Of a stretch of 64,000 nt of DNA, positions 53,894 to 60,912 are shown piece by piece; the stretch's first letter is position 1; the number at the start of each line of letters is the position of its first letter. The DNA is from Bdellovibrio sp. ArHS (GTDB taxonomy: Bacteria > Bdellovibrionota > Bdellovibrionia > Bdellovibrionales > Bdellovibrionaceae), in assembly GCF_000786105.1 (NCBI RefSeq), contig NZ_JTEV01000001.1:62001-126000 (forward strand), in the 5' to 3' direction. The notes below the pieces were generated by a model that was not told the DNA's origin, made no database searches, and saw nothing but the letters and a program-made list of their open reading frames with translations. The position numbers were made by a program, and so were the translations under genes.

Positions 53894-54481
53894 TTAAGGT
53901 TTATTGTTTAATTTTAAGTTTCCGTTTCCAATTTGAGTCTGAGGCGCATATTCCAGAACATACATGTCCTGGTTATACTGTCCGTTGCCTTCGCAAATGA
54001 TGTATTTGATCTGCACCGGTTCATTGTTTGAGTTCTTACCCAGAACTACCAAAGGCTGCGCACTGTGGGTCGGGCAAAGACTTTGAAACAAGGTTTGAAC
54101 CTCATCCTTATTTAAATCCATGTAGAAGTTGTAGATACTTCGTGCCGCGATGAAGACATGGTCTTTGCGGAACACTTTCTCAACATCTTTCACCTCAATG
54201 ACTTGTCTTGTGTTTCTATACAGACGCTCCAACTCGGTGAAAACCGTGCGCAAGACATTGTTGGCCATCCCAAGGCAATTGAAGCAAACTTCCTGCTCTT
54301 TCCAGCAAGAGTTCGCATCATTGCAGACGTTTTTGCAAAGAGCCTCGTCGGGACGGCAGTAGAGAGTGACACTATCCTGAAACTGTCCTGTGGGGCTGAC
54401 TCTTACCTGAGAGCTCATGGACCACGCGTGACTTACGGATGTACTGAGGATGGCAATAATAAGAGCGAGTACGATCTTCAT
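53894..54481 (-). CDS. Secreted-cluster gene 3: exported cysteine-rich protein
   Basis: 195 residues; its ATG overlaps the stop of gene 2 by four bases (ATGA). The signal peptide ends SVSHA|WSM. A cluster of cysteines lies at residues about 40-70 (YCRPDEALCKNVCNDANSC, then CFNC), followed by a helical middle and a C-terminal strand-rich part. No family recognised. Translational coupling implies an obligate partner of the 908-residue gene 2 product. Confidence 0.7.
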   Translation of the reverse strand: MKIVLALIIAILSTSVSHAWSMSSQVRVSPTGQFQDSVTLYCRPDEALCKNVCNDANSCWKEQEVCFNCLGMANNVLRTVFTELERLYRNTRQVIEVKDVEKVFRKDHVFIAARSIYNFYMDLNKDEVQTLFQSLCPTHSAQPLVVLGKNSNNEPVQIKYIICEGNGQYNQDMYVLEYAPQTQIGNGNLKLNNKP

Positions 54482-57204
54482 GAGCGGTCTCCAATCGCCT
54501 GACGGCAGGACTTATGAAAGCCGCGCATCGAGTGAACTTTCGTATCCTCGAGCTTACGTTCGTTGCAGGTGAAGCGTACAATACTATCGCCTTTACATAG
54601 ATCGGAGCGAATCCACGCCTCGCGCGGGGAGCTGTCAGAAATATAACCGCGCTCTTGATTGTCGTCGACGATATAGACGGAATGCACTCTTGTATTAAAT
54701 GTCTCTTCAAAGATAGCCGCTGCTTTCGCCGCACAAGTGTCGCTGAAGCAGCGCAGGCCTTTACCTAATTGCTCCACACAGTGGGAAGGGATCTGTCCAT
54801 ATTTTTTATAGACTTCAGCAGCGTAAGCGGCGTTCACGTTCCAAGACTTGGGAATATTCACTTTGTCTTTCTTCGCGTTGAAGAACTTCTGAAAAGCTCG
54901 GACAATATAGACCACGAACTTCGCCGGATTGATCACGCCGAAGGAAGATGTCGATGCTCCGGCGACGGCCATGAAGTTCATCGTGCAGCCGCCGCAGAAT
55001 GAGCGGGCATTTTCTTTTCCATTGGCGAAATCGCTTGGATTGTTCGAAATGACTTCCGTCTGCTGTTTGCTATCACAATAATTCAAAGTGATGCCGGAAA
55101 AGGCGTAGAAGTTAAAGGTCCGAAGACCATTGTTATTTAATGAAACAGCACAAGGGGCGCCGACCAAAGGACCGAAGTCGGCAACTACGGAAGTTTGGAT
55201 CTTTGATTTCTCAAAACGCGGGTCAAACTTGATGGTGCCATCCTGAACTAACTGTTTGAAGGACGCCACACGCGGGGCTTTGTAGTTGACGTCGATGTAA
55301 ATCGGAAGAATGTTCCAGCCGAAAAGTGCGGTGTTGGCAAGATCGGCCATGAACACTTTATTCATTCTTTGTGTCTGAAACCAGGGATCGTACATCTTGC
55401 AGGTTTTCAACTCTGAATAAGGGTTGAAAAGATTGGGGTCCGAGGATTTCCCCGCTAAAGGAATCAAAGCGTCGGCATACGTGGATACGGCATAAAGATC
55501 CACCATGCTCTTGATCAAAAGACGGGTGCAGTCGATAGAGTTGTAACAAATAACCTGATTTGCGGAGGAAGACCCCGTTTGAGTCTTCCAGGAAAGAAGC
55601 GGCATTCCCGAAAACGTGGCCGGCACAAACTTCTCACCAGACTCTTCGTTTCCAGTGATTTGCAACATGTCCTTCGCCCAAGGGGCGAAGCCTTGCTTGT
55701 TAACGGTATAGCCTGATTTATTCCAGAAGTTGGTTTTTTCTAGCTCGTTGCATAGTGGAAGGATGCGTGATGAGACTTCTTTGAAGAAGTTTACATGCTC
55801 TGGCAGTGACCGTTTTTCAGAATAAGGCATTTGCGTCAGGTTTTTTAACTGCGCAATGCGCTCGATGTCCGTCTTTAAAAAGTCCAGCGTTTCATCACCA
55901 GCAAGACGAATTTCAGTACACATATAGTACAGTTCATTCATGACCTGGTCGGAAGAGCCTTCATTTTGTATTGCGGTTTGAACCAGGGTCGTGAGCCCTT
56001 GAACGCCTAACTGATCTTGAAGCAAATTTAAGTGAGTGATCGCGGACTGGTATTTATTTTTCATTATACCGCGAGACTGAATCAGGTTTTTTCTAAAACT
56101 TCCTAGCCACTCTTCGGCCTTATCGAAGGATTGAGTTCCTAAGAAGTCATTATTCACTCCGCGAACTCCCTTTTCTAAGAGCTCAGCATCTGTTCCTACG
56201 GGAACAGTATCGAAAAATTCATTGTTATTGCCGCCACTGGCTTTGGCGAGCTCACGCAGACTGTTGATAGAAAGATATTGGTTGTCGCACGACGGTGCCG
56301 TCATACTGCGGCAGCCATTGGGCGTATAAAGAACGGCTTCTTCTAAGGCGATCGATTTAAAGAGCTTTCCAAAGGTTGGACTCATCACCTCAAGCTCGTT
56401 AGTGTGTCTCCACGCCCAGGACATGTAGATCTTTAAACTGTTCCAGAAGTCGAAGCCCTGAATGTCCAAAGACTTCGGATTTGTCGCCCAGTCCAATTGT
56501 AGGGTGACGAAACGATTGCTTAGCGAATCATCGGTGTCAAAGCAACTCGTGATGTAATCCGCCTCGTTCATGTAGGCCAAGGCAATGTCTTGAAGATTTG
56601 CCGCCGTCACTTCCGCATTGTGGAGGTGCCCTTGCAGCGCTGAAAACTTTTTAACGTAGTAGCAACCTAAGCGATCTTTAGATGAGTGAAGAGGAAAGTT
56701 CGCGCTGGTGAAGCCATCCATCGACAAGATGGCAGAGCGATTGCCAGCATTCTGCCAAAGTTGGCTTAAATAGTCTTGAAGACCCGTGCAGGCTGCCCCT
56801 TTGGACTGTTCGCAGGCACGCGAAACCTGAAGATATCTCGGAAGAGAAGCGGCCTTCAAGTTGGCTGGTAATACCGGCAGGTAGCCGCGCACCATCTTGT
56901 TCATAATATTTAACGTCATGTAGGCAACAGAGAGTCGGAACTCTTTCATCGCCTTGGCGGAAAAGGCCGCCGTGTCTTGTCCGGAAAGTTTAGCCACAGA
57001 GTTTGCCACTTTCGCAGCATTATAGCCGTCAATCATCACGAAGATGGAAGTCGTGGGCTTCTCTGAATCCAGAGCGCATTGTGCACGGTTGGTAAAAGGC
57101 AAAGGACTCAGAAGACTGGTCTGATGCGCCGGAATTTGCTGCGCCGGACTGAGGGCCGGAGCAGAAGTTCCAATCAGTATGATAAGCGCAATAAGTTTCT
57201 TCAT
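54478..57204 (-). CDS. Secreted-cluster gene 2: 908-residue exported protein
   Basis: The ATG is preceded by GAGGA, and the signal peptide (MKKLIALIILIGTSAPALS) is clear. The protein is mainly helical, with many cysteines concentrated in the last third (CGGCTMNF, HCVEQLGKGLRCFSDTCAAKAA, SDLCKGD, FTCNERK). After the signal peptide FVMIDGYNAAKVANSV reads like a phosphatase- or VWA-like first strand (hydrophobics ending in D), but no complete active site can be drawn. No family recognised. Largest product of the cluster. Confidence 0.7.
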   Translation of the reverse strand: MKKLIALIILIGTSAPALSPAQQIPAHQTSLLSPLPFTNRAQCALDSEKPTTSIFVMIDGYNAAKVANSVAKLSGQDTAAFSAKAMKEFRLSVAYMTLNIMNKMVRGYLPVLPANLKAASLPRYLQVSRACEQSKGAACTGLQDYLSQLWQNAGNRSAILSMDGFTSANFPLHSSKDRLGCYYVKKFSALQGHLHNAEVTAANLQDIALAYMNEADYITSCFDTDDSLSNRFVTLQLDWATNPKSLDIQGFDFWNSLKIYMSWAWRHTNELEVMSPTFGKLFKSIALEEAVLYTPNGCRSMTAPSCDNQYLSINSLRELAKASGGNNNEFFDTVPVGTDAELLEKGVRGVNNDFLGTQSFDKAEEWLGSFRKNLIQSRGIMKNKYQSAITHLNLLQDQLGVQGLTTLVQTAIQNEGSSDQVMNELYYMCTEIRLAGDETLDFLKTDIERIAQLKNLTQMPYSEKRSLPEHVNFFKEVSSRILPLCNELEKTNFWNKSGYTVNKQGFAPWAKDMLQITGNEESGEKFVPATFSGMPLLSWKTQTGSSSANQVICYNSIDCTRLLIKSMVDLYAVSTYADALIPLAGKSSDPNLFNPYSELKTCKMYDPWFQTQRMNKVFMADLANTALFGWNILPIYIDVNYKAPRVASFKQLVQDGTIKFDPRFEKSKIQTSVVADFGPLVGAPCAVSLNNNGLRTFNFYAFSGITLNYCDSKQQTEVISNNPSDFANGKENARSFCGGCTMNFMAVAGASTSSFGVINPAKFVVYIVRAFQKFFNAKKDKVNIPKSWNVNAAYAAEVYKKYGQIPSHCVEQLGKGLRCFSDTCAAKAAAIFEETFNTRVHSVYIVDDNQERGYISDSSPREAWIRSDLCKGDSIVRFTCNERKLEDTKVHSMRGFHKSCRQAIGDRS

Positions 57205-57235
57205 GCGTCCTCGTTCAAGTTGCGTAGCTGGGTTG

Positions 57236-57772
57236 TTAGTTCGTTGGCTTGCAGTTATCTACTTTGTTCAACATTGTCGTGTAGAACAAAATCACAGTTT
57301 GATCCGCCGGAGAAAAGTTACGCTTAGTAGAACCGTCGGTGTTAACCATGTTGTACATGTAAGTGTTTACGAAGCGATACACGGAAGGTGTTACACGCAA
57401 AGTGGAATTACAAACATAATTTTTGTAAGTGACAGTGATACCTGCGTAGTAGTCACTGTTGTTCTGATTGCCGTTTTGGCTATCGCCGATGTAGAAGTTG
57501 TTACCAGTACCATTCGGAGTGTTGCCGTAACCAACTTGGAAGCTGACTGTCCAGCCAGAACCCGCGCTGTCGGTGCCTACGATAGAACAAAGATTGCCAC
57601 GGCAAGCAACAGCCATTTCGTTTTCAATTTTTCTTTGAATTTCGGTTTCAGAATAATGGGGATTGGGACGAGGATCATACTCGGGGCTGCCGCCGTCAAA
57701 TTCGTCAGCGTGAGCGCCACTTGTCGCAAGAATGAGCGACACCAATGTTAATTTCAAAAGGTTCTTAGTCAT
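57236..57772 (-). CDS. Secreted-cluster gene 1: small exported protein, probably abundant
   Basis: 178 residues from the ATG at 57772, six bases behind ACGGAG. The signal peptide ends GAHA|DEF. The mature protein is rich in Asn, Gly, Tyr and Thr, with repeats like NGNQNNSDYY, and has four cysteines (VACRGNLCS, YVCNST, DNCKPTN). Codon choice (GGT, AAC, ACT) is that of highly expressed genes. The composition resembles surface or fibre subunits. First gene of the leftward cluster, so it probably lies closest to the promoter. Confidence 0.72.
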   Translation of the reverse strand: MTKNLLKLTLVSLILATSGAHADEFDGGSPEYDPRPNPHYSETEIQRKIENEMAVACRGNLCSIVGTDSAGSGWTVSFQVGYGNTPNGTGNNFYIGDSQNGNQNNSDYYAGITVTYKNYVCNSTLRVTPSVYRFVNTYMYNMVNTDGSTKRNFSPADQTVILFYTTMLNKVDNCKPTN

Positions 57773-58267
57773 GAATAACTCCGTGGTTGCAGACGGCAAA
57801 GGATTCTCTCTAGGTACCGATGACGTTCATGTGTTTTCAATCGATGCTGTTTGTAAACGAGTTTGCGATTTTTTAAAAGAGTCTTTTTAACTATGTTTTT
57901 AAATTCTTAGTTCTCCCACGATCAAACGATGGGAGCGCAATTTTTTAGTGCGATATTCATTCGCAATATCAGTTTTTACAGAGTGAATACGATATTGTTT
58001 GTTTACGAATTTAAGTGTTTGTTATCTTAAGGAATTGCTTTCGAGTGTGTCTGCTCGAACGTGTAATTTCATAAAATGAAATTGCACTTGTTGTGCTTTT
58101 TCTACGTCGTGATTTTCTTACATGTCATTGTTCTAGTCAGAGAACATTTTTATGGTGATCCCATGATTCATCCACTCGGGGATTAGGGGATAAATGATGT
58201 TTTCTCTTTATGAAAGCTGAGTTTCTCTCTTCTTTTCTAAAGTGTTTCATGTTGAGTTTTTAAGATA
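57773..58267. other. Intergenic region dense in inverted repeats
   Basis: No gene is seen in 495 AT-rich bases. Hairpins in order: CTCCCA-TGGGAG (57912-57934), followed by CGCAATTTTTT; GATATT-AATATC (57951-57969); TCGAG-CTCGA (58041-58058); a 12-bp stem GTGTAATTTCAT with ATGAAATTGCAC around AAA (58061-58087); and TGTTCT-AGAACA followed by TTTTT (58129-58151). The pattern fits a structured RNA on the plus strand or dense regulatory sites for the cluster. Confidence 0.45.
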
Positions 58268-58600
58268 TTACTTCTCGATAAAATCTTTTTCGTGATCGTT
58301 GCGACGTAAAAAAAGCGGATGAATTTTCGAGCCTTCACGCACTCGACTGCGACTGATCAGATGAGAACTCACCGGAATTCCCAGTGCGAGGATGAGTGAA
58401 GATGCTAGCAATAACAATACGACTTCAAGTTCAGAAAAATACAAAGCACCGCCCAAACAGAAGCAGACGGCACCGAGTGTCGATGCCTTTGTGATCGCAG
58501 CGATGCGGGTTAAAGTATCGGGAAATTTAATAGCTCCTAAGGCGGCTAACAGTATTGCGATGGCACCTAAGAGTAATACAAAGTCGGCAAGGAAGTTCAT
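58268..58600 (-). CDS. mrpG: Mrp-type antiporter subunit G
   Basis: 110 residues with three helices; LGAIKFPDTLTRIAAITKASTLG is the family hallmark (FPD-x-x-x-R-x-H-A-x-x-K). Last gene of the operon; its start overlaps mrpF by four bases. Essential small subunit of the Mrp Na+/H+ antiporter in the cytoplasmic membrane. Confidence 0.92.
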   Translation of the reverse strand: MNFLADFVLLLGAIAILLAALGAIKFPDTLTRIAAITKASTLGAVCFCLGGALYFSELEVVLLLLASSLILALGIPVSSHLISRSRVREGSKIHPLFLRRNDHEKDFIEK

Positions 58601-58857
58601 TCGGTCTCCTTGGTCTTTTCGATATGGTAGGCAAAAAGGGACGTGCCTATAAAAGAAAGAATTGAAAGAACGATCACCAAGCTCATGGCCCTGACATCGT
58701 CCAACGCGATAGCGATAATTACTGTGACGGCAATAAGAATTGCCGTCAACAGATCGAAAACGATTGCTCGATCAGCTCGGGAGGGACCTAAAAGCAAACG
58801 CAGGCAACCAAGAATTAATGCGGCGAAAAGAATGATCGAGAGAGCAGTGATCATCAT
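58597..58857 (-). CDS. mrpF: Mrp-type antiporter subunit F
   Basis: 86 residues with three helices and the family motif LLLGPSRADRAIVFDLLTAI (GP-x-x-x-DR-x-x-x-D). Overlaps mrpE and mrpG by four bases each. Small membrane subunit contributing the conserved Asp to ion passage. Confidence 0.92.
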   Translation of the reverse strand: MMITALSIILFAALILGCLRLLLGPSRADRAIVFDLLTAILIAVTVIIAIALDDVRAMSLVIVLSILSFIGTSLFAYHIEKTKETE

Positions 58858-59192
58858 GAGTTCCTTTGTTGAAACAGTTCTAAAAGTCGTTCCTCATAAC
58901 GGCTTTTGAGTGTTTTGAGTGCGTCTTCGGGTCGAGGGGCATGAAAGAAGTGAATGTACAAAATCGCCTGGTCCCGCGAGATGTCCACGACCAGCGATCC
59001 CGGTGTCAGAGAAATTATGAACGATAGTATCCACAGAGCCCGGTGATTCTTCAGGCGAGTCGGCATACGCACAATGACCGGTTGCAAATGTTCATTTGAG
59101 CGAAAGAGAGCGGCCGCCACATGAAGGACTGCAATAAAAAAATCGTGTACAAAAAAAATGGCAATTTCCATAGAGATTCTAATTTTTTTCAT
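58854..59192 (-). CDS. mrpE: Mrp-type antiporter subunit E
   Basis: 112 residues. The family C-terminal motif is visible: LTPGSLVVDISRDQAILYIHFF. This is shorter than the usual 150-160 residues: the N-terminal helical part is reduced to one helix. Overlaps mrpD and mrpF by four bases each. Subunit of the Mrp complex needed for assembly. Confidence 0.85.
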   Translation of the reverse strand: MKKIRISMEIAIFFVHDFFIAVLHVAAALFRSNEHLQPVIVRMPTRLKNHRALWILSFIISLTPGSLVVDISRDQAILYIHFFHAPRPEDALKTLKSRYEERLLELFQQRNS

Positions 59193-60646
59193 AAAGGATT
59201 CTTCCGTTCAGGATGAAGTTCGGCGGCAATACTTTGTGCGACTACAAATACCTCATTGGCATAAAGCCCCATCAGTACGGTCCAGAAATTCAGAATGAGA
59301 AGAGGCACGACGAAGTACTTCCAACTACGAGGTTTTGGATATTGGCTAAAGTGTGGCGAAGGTTTAAAAAACACGCCCAGCCAAATTTTCAACATCGACA
59401 TCATAGTTAGAAGACTGACGCTCAGGCTAAACAGAACGCCCAGGACTTCTTTTGCTTCAAGAAGAGCTTTGAGGGTGAAGACTTTCGCCCAAAATCCCGA
59501 AAGTGGTGGAATGCCCGCCAAGGAAAGTGCAGGAATGGCAAACATGAGAGCTAAAAGGGGATCGCTTTGTAACAGACCGCCTATTCTTGAAATCTGATTG
59601 TTTTTCTCGCGCGCTTCAATATATGAGACGATAAAAAACAAATTGGTCTTCACAACCATATGATGCAAAAGATAGTAAATGCAGGCCGCCAAACCTAAAG
59701 AGGTCCCCAGAGCCAAGGCTAAGGCGATGTAGCCCACCTGAGAGATAATGTGAAAGGAAAGGATGCTCTTCATATTACCCTGAGAGATCGCGCCCAATGC
59801 CCCCAGAAGCATCGAGATCAACGCTACCGCTTGGATTAAAAATGTTAAAGAGGTGTCGATGACGGGAAGATGCGGAGCTAAAAGACGGACCAGTCCGTAC
59901 AATCCCACCTTCGTCAGGAGTCCTGAAAACACCGCAGCCATTGGCGTCACCGTGTAGGGGTAAGAGGCGGGAAGCCAAAAATAAAACGGAAAAAGCCCCG
60001 CCTTAATCATAAAGGCAAAACTCAAAAGGCCTAGCCCCACAGTGAATGTAGCAGAAAATGGTGTCGGCATCTTCGTTAATTGCTCAATATTTAAAGTACC
60101 TGTAGCACTATAGATAAGGGCGACAGCTCCCAGAAACAAGAACGATGAAATCACGCTCAGCACAGCATACTTGAACCCACCATACCGGGCATTTGGGGAC
60201 TTCAGCAGCGTCGCCAAAAAAAATGAAGACATCAAAAGAATCTCAAACCAGACATACAAATTAAAAAGATCTCCTGTTGAGAATGCCCCCAGAATCCCCA
60301 ACATAAGAAAGTGAAATAGCGGATAGTATCCGCGGCTCTCAACGCGCAGATTGCAATAGGCGATCGAGACGAGAACGCCGCACAAGTAAATTAATGAAGA
60401 AACCACGATCAGGGCGGCACTGAATAGATCCACTCTGAAGACGATACCAAACGGCGGGCTCCAGTTACCAAAAGCCAGTTGTATTGGTCCCGTTGACCAG
60501 ACACTCCAAAGAATAGATATGCTGACGCAGAGATTGATAAATGAACCTGCGAACGATAGCAGTCTTTGTGCCTTCAGGGCATTTCCCAAAAGCAGGGTGC
60601 TTAAAGCCATGAGAAATGAAATCGTTACCGGAAGAACCGTTATCAT
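59189..60646 (-). CDS. mrpD: Mrp-type antiporter subunit D (NuoM/N-like)
   Basis: 485 residues and about 14 helices, related to proton-pumping subunits of complex I. WFEILLMSS near residue 132 carries the conserved Glu, and MIKAGLFPFYFWLP near 213 the conserved Lys. Overlaps mrpC and mrpE by four bases each. It forms one of the two large ion-conducting subunits with MrpA. Confidence 0.94.
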   Translation of the reverse strand: MITVLPVTISFLMALSTLLLGNALKAQRLLSFAGSFINLCVSISILWSVWSTGPIQLAFGNWSPPFGIVFRVDLFSAALIVVSSLIYLCGVLVSIAYCNLRVESRGYYPLFHFLMLGILGAFSTGDLFNLYVWFEILLMSSFFLATLLKSPNARYGGFKYAVLSVISSFLFLGAVALIYSATGTLNIEQLTKMPTPFSATFTVGLGLLSFAFMIKAGLFPFYFWLPASYPYTVTPMAAVFSGLLTKVGLYGLVRLLAPHLPVIDTSLTFLIQAVALISMLLGALGAISQGNMKSILSFHIISQVGYIALALALGTSLGLAACIYYLLHHMVVKTNLFFIVSYIEAREKNNQISRIGGLLQSDPLLALMFAIPALSLAGIPPLSGFWAKVFTLKALLEAKEVLGVLFSLSVSLLTMMSMLKIWLGVFFKPSPHFSQYPKPRSWKYFVVPLLILNFWTVLMGLYANEVFVVAQSIAAELHPERKNPL

Positions 60647-60912
60647 TCGTCCTCTTTCATTTCATCTAGGTCAGTCAGCTTCTCAGATCTCTGTGCAAAA
60701 TAGGCAAACACCAAAAGAACTGTTTGGATCGCCAAGCCAATAACAATGGCTGTGAGTATTAAGGCCTGCGGTAAGATATCAGTGCGCGACCCGCTTTTAA
60801 GAATATACAAGTTGGTGGCGTGACCCAATAAAGAAATTCCTATGATTAGACGAAGCCAGTCTTTGGATAATACAAGCCACATACTAGCGGCAAATAGAAG
60901 AGCAATAATCAC
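60643..60912 (-). CDS. mrpC: Mrp-type antiporter subunit C (NuoK-like)
   Basis: 89 residues with three helices, including the family motif IIGISLLGHATNLYIL (NuoK-like G-x-x-L-x-x-x-A-x-N). Two overlaps of four bases with mrpA/B and mrpD. Confidence 0.92.
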   Translation of the reverse strand: MIIALLFAASMWLVLSKDWLRLIIGISLLGHATNLYILKSGSRTDILPQALILTAIVIGLAIQTVLLVFAYFAQRSEKLTDLDEMKEDE

